The translations under genes were made by a program, and so were the position numbers. Below, piece by piece: positions 42,697-52,185 of a DNA stretch of 64,000 nt (positions are counted from its first letter, which is position 1; each line of letters opens with the position of its first letter). The notes under the pieces are model-generated. The model was not told the DNA's origin, made no database searches, and saw nothing but the letters and a program-made list of their open reading frames with translations. Source of the DNA: Stutzerimonas xanthomarina (GTDB taxonomy: Bacteria > Pseudomonadota > Gammaproteobacteria > Pseudomonadales > Pseudomonadaceae); contig NZ_RHQM01000008.1 in the NCBI RefSeq assembly GCF_003935375.1, positions 124,001 to 188,000 of the forward strand, written 5' to 3'.

Positions 42697-45687
42697 ATGG
42701 ATAGCCGTCGTTTAGGGTTGACCTGGCTAACGCTGGGGTTGGTGTGGTTCCTGCTGGGCATAACCTGGATTTCGACGACTAAATTTTACCAACAAGGCTT
42801 GATCGTGTTTTTCTGGCTGCCGGCCATGTGGGCTTGTTGGTCCTGTCGTACGGTGCTGCTCGACCTCTGGCGCAAGGAAAAGTCGCTGCTGACAGCATTG
42901 GTCGCGCTGGTTGCGTGGGCTGCCGTTAGCTCGTTCTGGAGCGCCGCCGAGGAGCCTGCGCGCGAAGTCAAACGGCTGATATACGTGGTGCTTTTTTTGC
43001 TGGGCCTGGTATGCCTCATGCGACAGCCACGACGCGTCGTTTCGGTGTTGCAGTGGGCTGGTTTGGGACTGGCGCTTGCAGCGCTGGTAGCGCTGGTTCA
43101 GCGTTATGGGATCGAGGCGAAGCCTTGGGCCTGGCGGATGCAGGGTTATGGCCTGCTAGACCATCCGATTATCGGTGGATACGTGTTCGGTATAGCGCTG
43201 ATTTGGTGGTTCTGTTTGCCACCCAGCCGCGCCATGCTGCGCATTGTGTGGGCGCTTGGTTTGTTGGCGCTGTTCACTTTTGTCGTGATGACGCAGAGCC
43301 GTGGCGTATGGGTTGCTCTGCTGGCGACCATCTTGCTGATGCCTGCTTGGCGGAGCGGCCGTGCCGACTTGTTCGTTGCGTTCCTGCTGCTGGTCGTGGC
43401 TGCGTTGGGGTACTGGTTGTTCGGCAGTTATGTTGTCGCCAGGGGCACCTCCTACCGCCCTGAAATATTCGCTGCAAGTCTCGCGATGATCGGAGATCGG
43501 CCTTGGTTAGGTTTGGGGTTGGGCAGCGATTATCAGGTCGGAGCCCTGGGGCGCATATTCGACCACACTCACAACCTGTTTACTCATGCTGCGGTAGAGC
43601 TTGGCTTGCCCGGACTCATTTTATGGCTGGCAGTTTGGCTGCGTTGCTTCGTCATCGCTGTGCGTGAGCGAGCCACCGTTCTCGGCGGCGCATTGTTGGG
43701 CATGTGGTTTTTCAGCACCTTTGCGTTGTTGTTCGATGGCGCGAATCTTTGGGATTCGCCTCGCCCGGAATGGTTCCTAACCTGGCTGCCAGTGGGGCTG
43801 GCGCTGGGGGCAGGGGCGGCCAGCTCGCTGTGTTACCATCCCAGGCCTTTGACAGACAGGCTGCATTCTCCTATGAGTGGCCCTCGGAAAGCCGACACGA
43901 CATCCAGTCTGAGTATCTACCTGCGGTTGCTGCGCTATGTGGTCCCGTACTGGAGCCTGTTTGCAATCAGCATCCTCGGCTTCCTGCTCTTCGCCTCTAC
44001 GCAGCCCATGCTGGGCTACATCCTCAAGTTCTTCGTCGATGGGCTGAACAACCCGGACGCCAGTTTTTTTGCCCAGGTACCTCATCTCAACGAGCTGGAG
44101 TGGCTGGCCGGGCTGAAGCTGCTGCAGGCGGTGCCCTTGCTGATCGTGGTCATCGCGCTGTTGCAGGGTGTCGGTTCGTTTCTTGGCAACTATTTCCTCG
44201 CCCGCGTCTCGCTGGGATTGGTACATGACCTGCGTGTAGCGCTGTTCAACAACCTGCTGACGCTCCCCAATCGCTACTTCGACAGCCACAACTCCGGGCA
44301 TCTGATCTCGCGCATCACCTACAACGTGACCATGGTCACCGGAGCGGCGACCGATGCGATCAAGGTGGTGGTGCGCGAGGGTATGACGGTGATCTTTCTG
44401 TTCGCGACGCTGCTGTGGATGAACTGGAAGCTGACGCTGGTGATGGTGGCGATCCTGCCGGTGATCGGGGTGATGGTGTCCAGTGCCAGCAAGAAATTTC
44501 GCAAGCAGAGCAAGAAAATCCAGGTCGCGATGGGCGATGTCACCCATGTGGCCTCGGAAACCATCCAGGGCTACCGGGTCGTGCGCAGTTTCGGTGGCGA
44601 GGCCTACGAGCAGGCGCGTTTTCTCGGCGCGAGTCAGGACAACACCGGCAAGCAGCTGCGCATGGTCAAGACCAATGCGGTCTATACGCCGACGCTGCAA
44701 CTGGTGATCTACAGCGCGATGGCAGTGCTGATGTTTCTGGTGCTGTACATGCGCGGCGATGCTTCTGCCGGCGATCTGGTTGCTTACATCACCCTGGCCG
44801 GCCTGCTGCCGAAACCGATCCGGCAGCTGTCCGAGGTCAGTTCCACCATACAAAAGGGTGTTTCCGGTGCCGAAAGCATCTTCGAGCAGCTGGACGAGGC
44901 CTCGGAAGTCGATGGCGGTACGCTGGAGCGTGAGCGAGTGGCGGGGCGCCTGGAGATCAACGGGCTGAGCTTCGTCTATCCGGGCACCGACAAGCAGGTG
45001 CTGCACGACATCAGCTTCAATGTCGAGCCGGGGCAGATGGTCGCGCTGGTCGGCCGTTCGGGCAGTGGCAAATCCACCCTGGCCAATCTTATTCCGCGGT
45101 TCTACCACCACGATCAAGGGCAGATTCTGCTCGACGGTGTGGATATCGAGGACTACACGCTGCGCAACCTGCGCCGGCATATCGCTCTGGTGACTCAGCA
45201 GGTGACCTTGTTCAACGACACTGTTGCTAACAACATCGCCTACGGCGATCTGGCTGGTGCCCCGTTGGAAAATATTCAGCGCGCGGCTCGCGATGCCTAT
45301 GCGGACGAGTTCATCCAGCAGATGCCGCAAGGCTACCAGACGCTGGTTGGCGAGAATGGTGTGTTGCTTTCCGGCGGTCAGCGCCAGCGTCTGGCGATCG
45401 CCCGCGCGCTGTTGAAGAACGCGCCGGTACTGATCCTCGACGAGGCGACTTCGGCGCTGGACACCGAATCCGAGCGGCATATCCAGAGCGCGCTGGACCA
45501 CGCCATGAGTGGACGCACCACGCTGGTCATCGCCCATCGTCTAAGCACCATCGAGAAGGCCGATCTGATTCTGGTGATGGAGCAGGGGCGTATCGTCGAG
45601 CGCGGCAACCATGCGCAGCTGCTGGCGGCCAACGGCGCTTATGCTCGTTTGCACGAGAAGCAGTTCAAAGACGACGAGCCGGCGTGA
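42697..45687 (+). CDS. waaL/msbA: In-frame WaaL O-antigen ligase - MsbA lipid A flippase fusion
   Basis: One 996-codon frame with no stop. Residues 1-392 are a WaaL-type ligase with about 10-12 membrane helices, the [10 protein letters not shown] arginine (near 206) and [19 protein letters not shown] (near 288-306), the ligase/polymerase signature. Residues 393-996 are a complete MsbA half-transporter (604 residues): [20 protein letters not shown], Walker [10 protein letters not shown] (near 786), signature [10 protein letters not shown] (near 891) and Walker [13 protein letters not shown] (near 912). The start at 42697 has AAGGGG 4 nt upstream. The MsbA Met (43873) has only a weak AGG 12 nt upstream. 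Both WaaL termini and the MsbA N-terminus are cytoplasmic in known proteins, so one chain is possible. Loss of a stop codon with internal initiation is the alternative. Confidence 0.85.
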   Translation: MDSRRLGLTWLTLGLVWFLLGITWISTTKFYQQGLIVFFWLPAMWACWSCRTVLLDLWRKEKSLLTALVALVAWAAVSSFWSAAEEPAREVKRLIYVVLFLLGLVCLMRQPRRVVSVLQWAGLGLALAALVALVQRYGIEAKPWAWRMQGYGLLDHPIIGGYVFGIALIWWFCLPPSRAMLRIVWALGLLALFTFVVMTQSRGVWVALLATILLMPAWRSGRADLFVAFLLLVVAALGYWLFGSYVVARGTSYRPEIFAASLAMIGDRPWLGLGLGSDYQVGALGRIFDHTHNLFTHAAVELGLPGLILWLAVWLRCFVIAVRERATVLGGALLGMWFFSTFALLFDGANLWDSPRPEWFLTWLPVGLALGAGAASSLCYHPRPLTDRLHSPMSGPRKADTTSSLSIYLRLLRYVVPYWSLFAISILGFLLFASTQPMLGYILKFFVDGLNNPDASFFAQVPHLNELEWLAGLKLLQAVPLLIVVIALLQGVGSFLGNYFLARVSLGLVHDLRVALFNNLLTLPNRYFDSHNSGHLISRITYNVTMVTGAATDAIKVVVREGMTVIFLFATLLWMNWKLTLVMVAILPVIGVMVSSASKKFRKQSKKIQVAMGDVTHVASETIQGYRVVRSFGGEAYEQARFLGASQDNTGKQLRMVKTNAVYTPTLQLVIYSAMAVLMFLVLYMRGDASAGDLVAYITLAGLLPKPIRQLSEVSSTIQKGVSGAESIFEQLDEASEVDGGTLERERVAGRLEINGLSFVYPGTDKQVLHDISFNVEPGQMVALVGRSGSGKSTLANLIPRFYHHDQGQILLDGVDIEDYTLRNLRRHIALVTQQVTLFNDTVANNIAYGDLAGAPLENIQRAARDAYADEFIQQMPQGYQTLVGENGVLLSGGQRQRLAIARALLKNAPVLILDEATSALDTESERHIQSALDHAMSGRTTLVIAHRLSTIEKADLILVMEQGRIVERGNHAQLLAANGAYARLHEKQFKDDEPA

Positions 45688-45772
45688 TCCGCGTGTCCGC
45701 TGGGGCGCGCGAGCCGCGGCGCGCCGGCATGCTATGATCCGCGGCGTTTTCCAGCGCCCCGGAGCCCTCTCA

Positions 45773-47194
45773 ATGAAGCTGTCCATGCCCCGTTTCGACC
45801 AAGCCCCCGTCCTGGTGGTGGGTGACGTCATGCTCGATCGCTATTGGCATGGCGGCACGTCGCGGATTTCGCCGGAGGCGCCGGTGCCGGTGGTCAAGGT
45901 CGAGCAGATCGAGGATCGCCCCGGTGGCGCAGCCAACGTTGCGCTGAACATCGCTGCACTGGGCGCGCCTGCCCGGTTGGTCGGCGTGACCGGCGAGGAC
46001 GAGGCGCGTCAGAGCCTGGTCGACAGCCTCGCAGCCGCCGGCGTTGAAGCGCATTTCCAATGCATTGAGCACCAGCCGACCATCGTCAAGCTGCGCGTGA
46101 TGAGCCGCCATCAGCAATTGCTGCGCATGGATTTCGAGGAGCCGTTCGATACCGATCCGGCGGCGATCCTGGCTGAGGTCGAGGCGCTGTTGGCCGGGGT
46201 CAAGGTGCTAGTGCTGTCTGACTACGGCAAGGGCGCGCTGAGGAATCATCAGGCGTTGATCCAGGCGGCGCGACGCCGTGGCATTCCGGTGCTAGCCGAC
46301 CCCAAGGGCAAGGACTTCGACATCTACCGCGGTGCCACGCTGATCACGCCGAACCTGGGCGAATTCGAGGCAATCGTCGGGCATTGCGCCGATGAGGCCG
46401 AACTGGTCGCCAAGGGCGCCGAGCTGATGAGCCGGCTCGAGCTGGATGCGTTGCTGGTCACCCGTGGCGAGCACGGCATGACCCTGCTGCGTCCCGATCA
46501 CGCGCCGCTGCACCTGCCGGCTCGTGCCCGTGAAGTGTTCGATGTCACCGGTGCCGGCGATACCGTCATCTCGACGCTGGCCGCTGCGATCGCGGCCGGC
46601 GAGGAACTGCCACAGGCCGTGGCATTGGCCAACCTGGCCGCCGGGATCGTGGTCGGCAAGCTGGGCACCGCCTGCATCAGCGCGCCGGAGCTGCGCCGCG
46701 CGGTGCAACGCGAGGAAGGCTCCGAGCGCGGCGTGATGACCGTCGAGCAACTGCTCACCGCGGTCGAGGATGCCCGCGCCGAGGGCGAGAAGATCGTCTT
46801 CACCAATGGCTGTTTCGACATCCTGCACGCCGGCCATGTGACCTACCTCGAGCAGGCCCGCGCCCAGGGCGACCGGCTGGTGGTGGCGGTGAACGATGAT
46901 GGTTCGGTGAGCCGCCTCAAAGGCCCGGGCCGGCCGATCAACTCGGTGGACCGCCGCATGGCGGTGCTCGCCGGTCTGGAAGCGGTGGATTGGGTGGTGT
47001 GCTTCGCCGAGGACACGCCGGAAAACCTGCTGGCCCAGGTCCGTCCCGATGTGCTGGTCAAGGGCGGCGACTATGGCGTCGATCAGGTCGTCGGTGCCGA
47101 TCTGGTCAAGTCCTACGGCGGTGTGGTGAAGGTGCTGGGGCTGGTGGAAAACAGCTCGACCACCGCCATCGTCGAGAAGATTCGCAGCCGCTGA
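45773..47194 (+). CDS. hldE: Bifunctional heptose-7-phosphate kinase/heptose-1-phosphate adenylyltransferase
   Basis: A 473-residue fusion enzyme of ADP-heptose synthesis. The N-terminal ribokinase-like domain (1-318) has [13 protein letters not shown] and the catalytic [11 protein letters not shown] (Asp near 263). The C-terminal nucleotidyltransferase domain (343-473) has [20 protein letters not shown] with HAGH and ends [16 protein letters not shown] lies eight nt before the ATG at 45773. It supplies the donor for waaC and waaF; the same placement after msbA occurs in P. aeruginosa. Confidence 0.96.
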   Translation: MKLSMPRFDQAPVLVVGDVMLDRYWHGGTSRISPEAPVPVVKVEQIEDRPGGAANVALNIAALGAPARLVGVTGEDEARQSLVDSLAAAGVEAHFQCIEHQPTIVKLRVMSRHQQLLRMDFEEPFDTDPAAILAEVEALLAGVKVLVLSDYGKGALRNHQALIQAARRRGIPVLADPKGKDFDIYRGATLITPNLGEFEAIVGHCADEAELVAKGAELMSRLELDALLVTRGEHGMTLLRPDHAPLHLPARAREVFDVTGAGDTVISTLAAAIAAGEELPQAVALANLAAGIVVGKLGTACISAPELRRAVQREEGSERGVMTVEQLLTAVEDARAEGEKIVFTNGCFDILHAGHVTYLEQARAQGDRLVVAVNDDGSVSRLKGPGRPINSVDRRMAVLAGLEAVDWVVCFAEDTPENLLAQVRPDVLVKGGDYGVDQVVGADLVKSYGGVVKVLGLVENSSTTAIVEKIRSR

Positions 47195-47220
47195 GTCCTT
47201 TGGATACGCCTATCGCGTAT

Positions 47221-47265
47221 CGCGTCAGTAGGTGGATAGCCGCTTTGCGCGGCTACCCACTACGC
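47221..47265. repeat. Imperfect palindrome between hldE and a convergent gene
   Basis: AGTAGGTGGATAGCCGC (47227-47243) pairs imperfectly with GCGGCTACCCACTAC (47249-47263) and is flanked by CGCG on both sides. The GTAGGTGGAT core matches the repeat at 2475-2486, so this is a second copy of the same intergenic palindromic family, here also between convergent genes. It likely acts as a bidirectional terminator. Confidence 0.65.
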
Positions 47266-47266
47266 G

Positions 47267-48154
47267 TTAACGGGCGGCTGCCATCGGCCGTGCCGCCCAC
47301 CAATCCCGCCAGCGAACGCGCTCGTCGCGCACCACCCAGCCTTCCTGCGGCGCAAAGCTTTCCGATAGCCACAGGCCGCGAGTGTTCACCGGGCTGAACT
47401 GGCCATTGCGCAGTTGCAACAGCTGATCCTGCGGCTGGCCCTGATGCAGCGGTATCAGGTAGATGTCGGGCCGGCTGCGCTCCAGGCGCGCAACCAGTTG
47501 CCCGTCTTCCAAGCGTTCGTCGACATGAAACAGGCTCAGCTGTCGCGTCTCTTTCGGTAGCTCCATGCGCATGTCATATACCAGCTGCAACGATGCGGTC
47601 GGCAGGTGTACATAGGCGCGAGGACGCTCCATCAGCACCATGTTGCCGCACTGCACCGGGCGCGTGGCGCCGGATTGCGAGGCGAGCTTGAAGTGCACCG
47701 CCTCTCGGTAGTGCAGGCTAGCCTGGTACGGAGTGGGCAGCCAGGTATCGCCGAAACGCCCGGCAAGCCAGCCTTCAGGGGTTTCCAGCAGGCATTCTTC
47801 GGCGATCTCCTGAATGGCGGTAAGCAGCGGCAGGTTCAGCTCATGCGCCGGGATGTATCCGGAAATCAGTTTGAGCACAACGTCACCACGGTCCGGCCGC
47901 TGCTGACGGACCAGCACCCAGTATTCGCGGCCCTGCCAGCTCATGGTCAGACGCACTGAAACGCCGAGATTGGCCAGTTCGATGGCAAAACGGCCCGGAT
48001 CGGCCACCTCTACCGGGCGGCGGCGCTCGATCACTTCGCTGAAGTTCAACGGCCGGCCCAGACTCTGGTAGCTCAGGTTGTCCTGGCTGGCCTCGACGTA
48101 GAGAGGCAGGGTCTTGAATGCGGCAGGGCTCTTGCGCACCAGAACTCTTGGCAT
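47267..48154 (-). CDS. Conserved hypothetical protein
   Basis: A 295-residue cytoplasmic-looking protein, no signal peptide or membrane helix. The start at 48154 (MPRVLVRKSPAAFKTLPLYV) has AAGGAG seven nt upstream. The middle has LLTAIQEIAEECLLETPEGWLAG, faintly like part of a Nudix box but without the required leading Gly and spacing. The C-terminal half is rich in beta-like segments. I do not recognise its function; homologues near hldE are common in pseudomonads, I believe. It is convergent with hldE. Confidence 0.75.
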   Translation of the reverse strand: MPRVLVRKSPAAFKTLPLYVEASQDNLSYQSLGRPLNFSEVIERRRPVEVADPGRFAIELANLGVSVRLTMSWQGREYWVLVRQQRPDRGDVVLKLISGYIPAHELNLPLLTAIQEIAEECLLETPEGWLAGRFGDTWLPTPYQASLHYREAVHFKLASQSGATRPVQCGNMVLMERPRAYVHLPTASLQLVYDMRMELPKETRQLSLFHVDERLEDGQLVARLERSRPDIYLIPLHQGQPQDQLLQLRNGQFSPVNTRGLWLSESFAPQEGWVVRDERVRWRDWWAARPMAAAR

Positions 48155-48244
48155 TCGGTTTCTCCTTGCGGCGAAGAAAGTAACCGCGCGGCATCAGCGT
48201 AATGCGCTTCGGCGCAGCGGATGAATGTTGCCGTCAGGACCGTT

Positions 48245-49054
48245 TCAGTTGCCGGTCAGAACGGCAGCAGCAGTCCGTACGTTAGCCGTCAAATGCTGCG
48301 GATTGATAGTGCCGATGATCGCGCCACTGACCCCGGGGTGGCCGAACAGCAACTCGAAGCTGCGGCGCACCGGGTCTTCACCTGGCTTGAGGCAGGCGTG
48401 GCCGCTAGCAAGCGCCTTCTTGATCAGAATGCCCTTGCCGTGGGCTGCAGCGTAGTCGAGCACTGGTCGCTCGGCCTGCTCGTTGAGGTTGTAGGTGACC
48501 ATCGCGCAGTCGCCCTGTTGCAGCGCCAGCAGTCCGCCGTCCACGGTCTTGCCGGAGAGGCCGTAGCCGAGGATCTTGCCCTCGCGCTTGAGCTCGGCGA
48601 GGGTCTGGTAGACCTCGGCGTGCTGCAGGATGTCCAGATCGTTGCCATCGGAATGCACCAGCACCAGCTCGATGCGGTCGGTACGCAGGCGCTTGAGGCT
48701 GCGCTCCACCGAGAAGCGCGTGTGCGCGGCAGAAAAGTCGAAACGCGACTGGCCGTTCTCGAACTCCTCGCCAACCTTGCTGACGATCACCCAATCCTCG
48801 CGCTGTCCGGCCAGCAACGGGCCGAGCCGTTCCTCGCTGACGCCGTAGGCCGGCGCGGTGTCGATCAGGTTGATACCCAGTTCGCGGGCCAGCGTAAGCA
48901 GTTGGCGAGCCTGGGCGTCGTCTGGGATGGAAAAACCATTGGGATATTTCACCCCTTGATCGCGACCCAGCTTGACCGTGCCCAGACCCAACGGCGAAAT
49001 GCGCAGGCCGGTGCTGCCCAGCGGGCGGTGCAGGTCATGCAGCGTCGCGTTCAT
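48245..49054 (-). CDS. Aldo/keto reductase
   Basis: A 269-residue TIM-barrel NAD(P)H-dependent oxidoreductase. It shows LGLGTVKLGRDQGVKYP, the catalytic LIDTAPAYG (Asp/Tyr near 54-59), the lysine in VIVSKVGEEF and the histidine in LVLVHSDGND, then SGAIIGTINPQHL near the cofactor-binding end. The ATG at 49054 overlaps the stop of the FAD oxidoreductase gene (ATGA), so the two form a coupled pair. A longer upstream frame only antiparallels that gene. Substrate unknown. Confidence 0.88.
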   Translation of the reverse strand: MNATLHDLHRPLGSTGLRISPLGLGTVKLGRDQGVKYPNGFSIPDDAQARQLLTLARELGINLIDTAPAYGVSEERLGPLLAGQREDWVIVSKVGEEFENGQSRFDFSAAHTRFSVERSLKRLRTDRIELVLVHSDGNDLDILQHAEVYQTLAELKREGKILGYGLSGKTVDGGLLALQQGDCAMVTYNLNEQAERPVLDYAAAHGKGILIKKALASGHACLKPGEDPVRRSFELLFGHPGVSGAIIGTINPQHLTANVRTAAAVLTGN

Positions 49055-50226
49055 GGCAGCAGGCCCTCCCAGAACGGGCCGGTCAGCGGTGGTCGCGGCA
49101 GTTCCGGTAGCGCGGGATGCTGGACGGGGCGAATGCCGTCGCGGGCGAGAGCGGCTTCGACGCGGTCGGAAAAGTCCGGTGACAGCGCCAGCTTGGTCGG
49201 CCAGCCGACCAGCAGGCGGCCCTGCTCGGCGAGAAAGGCATTGTCCGGACGGGCGATGGCCGATTGCGCCGGCTCGGCGCGGTCGATGCGTAGCGTGGCC
49301 CAGTGCGCTGCGGACAGGTCGATCCAGGGTACCAGCTCGGCCAGTTCCTTCTTCGCCGCGGCGATCTGGCTGGCTTCGTCGCGCGCCACGCCATCGGCTT
49401 CGGCCAGATCGCCGCCCAGGTACCAGACCCACTCGCCGTCTGCCGCCGGATGGCTGGTCACGGTGATTCGCGGTTTGGTGCCGCCCCCCAGGCAGTGGGC
49501 GTAGAGCGGCTTGAGCGTCGGCGCCTTGACGATGACCATGTGCAGCGGTCGGCGCTGCATGGCCGGCTGCTGCAGGCCGAGCGAAGTGAGCAGCTCGGCC
49601 GTCCCGCCACCGGCGCTGAAGACGATGCGCTGAGCGCGGATCTCGCGGCCGTCGACGCGCAGACCGACCAGATCGTCGCCATCGAGCAGCGGTTCGACCT
49701 GCTGGCCGGCGAGCAGGCTGTCGCCGGCCAGCTCGGCCAGGCGGGCGATCAGACTGGGCACATCGAGCACCAGTTCGCTGAGGCGGTAGACCTTGCCTTT
49801 GAATTTCGGGTGTTGCAGAGCGGGTGGCAGTTCGTCGCCCTTGACCTGACCAACCCGCGAGCGCACCGCCTTGCTGGCGAAGAAGCTGGTGAGGTTGCCG
49901 GCCAGCGTGCCGGGCGACCAGAGGTAATGCGCATCGGACAGCAGGCGCACGCCGCTGAGATCCAGCTCGCCCTTGCCTTCAAGAGCCTCGCGCCAGCGCC
50001 GTGGCATGTCGGCGATGGCTTCGGATGCGCCGGTGAGGGCGCCGCTCAAGGCGTATTTGGTACCGCCATGAATGATGCCCTGGGACTTCACGCTCTGCCC
50101 GCCACCCAGCGTTCCCTTGTCCACCAGCAACGTGGCAAAACCTTGCCTGCGCAGGCGCGCGTTGAGCCACAGGCCGGCGACGCCGCCGCCAACGATCAGG
50201 ACATCGGTGCTGAGGGATTCAGGCAT
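49051..50226 (-). CDS. FAD-dependent oxidoreductase (DAO family)
   Basis: A 391-residue flavoprotein with the N-terminal dinucleotide fold VLIVGGGVAGLWLNARLRRQG (residues 9-29) and QGIIHGGTKYALSG typical of DAO/glycerol-3-phosphate dehydrogenase-like enzymes. The second FAD segment is VGLRVDGREIRAQRIVFSAGG. GAGG precedes the ATG by seven nt. It overlaps the downstream aldo/keto reductase by four nt. The pair is conserved next to the SMR transporter and waaA in P. aeruginosa (PA4991/PA4992). Substrate not predicted. Confidence 0.85.
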   Translation of the reverse strand: MPESLSTDVLIVGGGVAGLWLNARLRRQGFATLLVDKGTLGGGQSVKSQGIIHGGTKYALSGALTGASEAIADMPRRWREALEGKGELDLSGVRLLSDAHYLWSPGTLAGNLTSFFASKAVRSRVGQVKGDELPPALQHPKFKGKVYRLSELVLDVPSLIARLAELAGDSLLAGQQVEPLLDGDDLVGLRVDGREIRAQRIVFSAGGGTAELLTSLGLQQPAMQRRPLHMVIVKAPTLKPLYAHCLGGGTKPRITVTSHPAADGEWVWYLGGDLAEADGVARDEASQIAAAKKELAELVPWIDLSAAHWATLRIDRAEPAQSAIARPDNAFLAEQGRLLVGWPTKLALSPDFSDRVEAALARDGIRPVQHPALPELPRPPLTGPFWEGLLP

Positions 50227-50286
50227 GTGCAGGCCTCATACGGGGAAACGGACGCGCAGTATAACTGCATGCAGTTCGCGGGGTGC

Positions 50287-50619
50287 TCAGTGGCCGGTGC
50301 TGCCGGAGAACAGCTGAATGACCACCACGCCAGCGATGATCAGGGCCATACCGAGCACTGCCGGCAGGTCCAGGTGCTGGCGATAGATCAGCGCCGCAGC
50401 GATGCTGACCAGCACGATGCCCAGGCCCGCCCAGATGGCGTAGGCGATCCCCACCGGAATGGTCTTCACCACCAGCGCCAGCATCCAGAAGGACAAGCTA
50501 TAGCCACAAATCACCAGCAACAGGGGCAGCGGGCGGCTGAAGCCGGCCAGGGCTTTCATCGAGGTGGTGGCGATCACTTCGGCGCAGATGGCTATGGCCA
50601 GGTAAACGTAACCGGACAT
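50287..50619 (-). CDS. SMR family small multidrug efflux protein (EmrE-like)
   Basis: A 110-residue inner-membrane transporter with four hydrophobic helices. The conserved membrane glutamate is in AIAICAEVIATTSMK (Glu13 in my count), the residue that couples protons and cationic drugs. The start MSGYVYLAIAIC at 50619 has AGGA six nt upstream; an in-frame start at 50652 lacks family similarity. The YAIWAGLGIVLV segment in helix 3 favours EmrE-type over Gdx/SugE-type, though this is not decisive. Divergent from waaA. Confidence 0.9.
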   Translation of the reverse strand: MSGYVYLAIAICAEVIATTSMKALAGFSRPLPLLLVICGYSLSFWMLALVVKTIPVGIAYAIWAGLGIVLVSIAAALIYRQHLDLPAVLGMALIIAGVVVIQLFSGSTGH

Positions 50620-50738
50620 GGGAAATCCTGATCGTGGGCAGGAGGAGGTCAACTTCGTTCGGTCGCGTCCTCGTCAACTAGTTCGCCAGCCGTGGCGATT
50701 GTGGCTCGCCGGCAGGCGGCTTGCTAAGCTCCGCGCCC

Positions 50739-52007
50739 ATGAATCGCACCCTCTATACCCTGCTGTTCCACCTCGGCCTGCCGCTGGTATTTCTGCGGCT
50801 GCTCTGGCGCGCCTGGCGCGCGCCGGCCTACTCCCGTCGTATCGGCGAACGTTTCGCCTTTGGTTTGCCGCCGCTTCGTCCGAGTGGCATCTGGGTGCAT
50901 GCGGTATCGGTCGGCGAGAGCATCGCCGCGGCGCCGATGATCCGCGAACTGATGGCGCGCTATCCGCATCTGCCGATCACCGTCACCTGCATGACCCCGA
51001 CCGGCTCGGAGCGCGTCCGGGCACTGTTCGGCGACAGCGTGCAGCACTGCTATCTGCCCTATGACCTGCCCTGGGCGGCGGCGCGCTTTCTTGAGCGCGC
51101 GCGGCCGAAGCTGGCGGTGGTGATGGAGACCGAACTCTGGCCCAACCATATCCATCAGTGCGCCCGTCGCGGCGTCCCGGTGGCGCTGGCCAATGCGCGC
51201 CTGTCCGAGCGCTCGGCCCGCGGTTACGCACGCTTCGCCCGGCTGACCGCGCCGATGCTCGCCGAGTTGAGCCTGATTGCTGTGCAGACAGAGGCTGAAG
51301 CTGAGCGCTTTCGTCAGCTCGGTGCGCGCGATGAGTGCGTCGAGCTGACTGGCTCGATCAAGTTCGACCTGACCATCGACCCGGCACTGCTGGAGCGTGC
51401 CAATAAATTGCGCCAGCAGTGGGCGGCGCTGGAACGGCCATTGTGGATCGCCGCCAGTACACACGCCGGTGAAGACGAGATCATTCTGGCTGCGCATCGC
51501 CAGCTGCTCAGCGAACACCCGCAGGCGCTGCTGATCCTGGTTCCCAGGCACCCGGAGCGCTTCGCCTCGGTGTACGAGTCGGCGGTCAGGGATGGGTTTG
51601 TCGCCGTGCGGCGCTCGGCGGGGGAGGCAGTCGACGCCGGCACCCAGGTACTGGTCGGCGACACCATGGGCGAGCTGCTGTTTCTCTACGCGCTGGCGGA
51701 TATCGCCTTCGTTGGCGGCAGTCTGGTGCCCAACGGCGGGCACAACCTCCTCGAGCCCGCAGCGCTGGGCAAGCCGGTGCTCAGCGGCCCGCACCTGTTC
51801 AACTTTCTCGAGATATCGGCGCAGTTGCGCGCGGCTGGCGCCCTGCGTGAAGTGCAGGATGCCGCGCAACTGGCGCAGGCGGTCAGCGAACTCTGGGGCG
51901 ATCCAGGCGGAACTCAAGCGATGCGCGATGCCGGTCTCGGCGTGCTCAAGGCCAATCAGGGTGCTCTGGCGCGGTTGCTGGCGGGGTTGGGGCGGCTGCT
52001 CGGGTAA
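50739..52007 (+). CDS. waaA: 3-deoxy-D-manno-octulosonic acid (Kdo) transferase
   Basis: A 422-residue GT30 membrane-anchored enzyme that adds Kdo to lipid IVA from CMP-Kdo, the base for waaC. An N-terminal hydrophobic anchor (LYTLLFHLGLPLVFLRLLW) is followed by SRRIGERFAFG, HAVSVGESIAAAPMI (catalytic Glu near 62) and the C-terminal domain with AASTHAGEDEIIL, LVPRHPERF and FVGGSLVPNGGHNLLEPAALG. The ATG at 50739 has only a weak GGCGG upstream. It stands apart from the main core cluster by about 3.5 kb. Confidence 0.95.
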   Translation: MNRTLYTLLFHLGLPLVFLRLLWRAWRAPAYSRRIGERFAFGLPPLRPSGIWVHAVSVGESIAAAPMIRELMARYPHLPITVTCMTPTGSERVRALFGDSVQHCYLPYDLPWAAARFLERARPKLAVVMETELWPNHIHQCARRGVPVALANARLSERSARGYARFARLTAPMLAELSLIAVQTEAEAERFRQLGARDECVELTGSIKFDLTIDPALLERANKLRQQWAALERPLWIAASTHAGEDEIILAAHRQLLSEHPQALLILVPRHPERFASVYESAVRDGFVAVRRSAGEAVDAGTQVLVGDTMGELLFLYALADIAFVGGSLVPNGGHNLLEPAALGKPVLSGPHLFNFLEISAQLRAAGALREVQDAAQLAQAVSELWGDPGGTQAMRDAGLGVLKANQGALARLLAGLGRLLG

Positions 52008-52122
52008 TTTGGCCGGGCGGATTCGGCGTCAGGCCGCCATGTTCGGCGCGGGATGCTTTCGATGGTTTTCCCGCCTCGGGCCGGGCAGCTCAACGCTAGA
52101 GTTTTAGCCGTTGGGCTCTCGC

Positions 52123-52171
52123 ACAGGTGCATGAAGATATCGCTACGCTACCCGGCCGATCATGCACCTGT
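52123..52171. terminator. Inverted repeat between waaA and the tolC-like gene
   Basis: ACAGGTGCATGA (52123-52134) is exactly repeated inverted as TCATGCACCTGT (52160-52171), followed by TTTCT. The genes on either side converge, so a bidirectional terminator is likely; the 25-nt loop is long and may fold further. Confidence 0.65.
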
Positions 52172-52185
52172 TTCTCCTCCGTCGC

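Noticed and set aside
47820-47900. Nudix box in the hypothetical gene at 47267
   Set aside because: QEIAEE resembles part of REUXEE, but the leading Gly and spacing are missing, so I did not call it a Nudix hydrolase.
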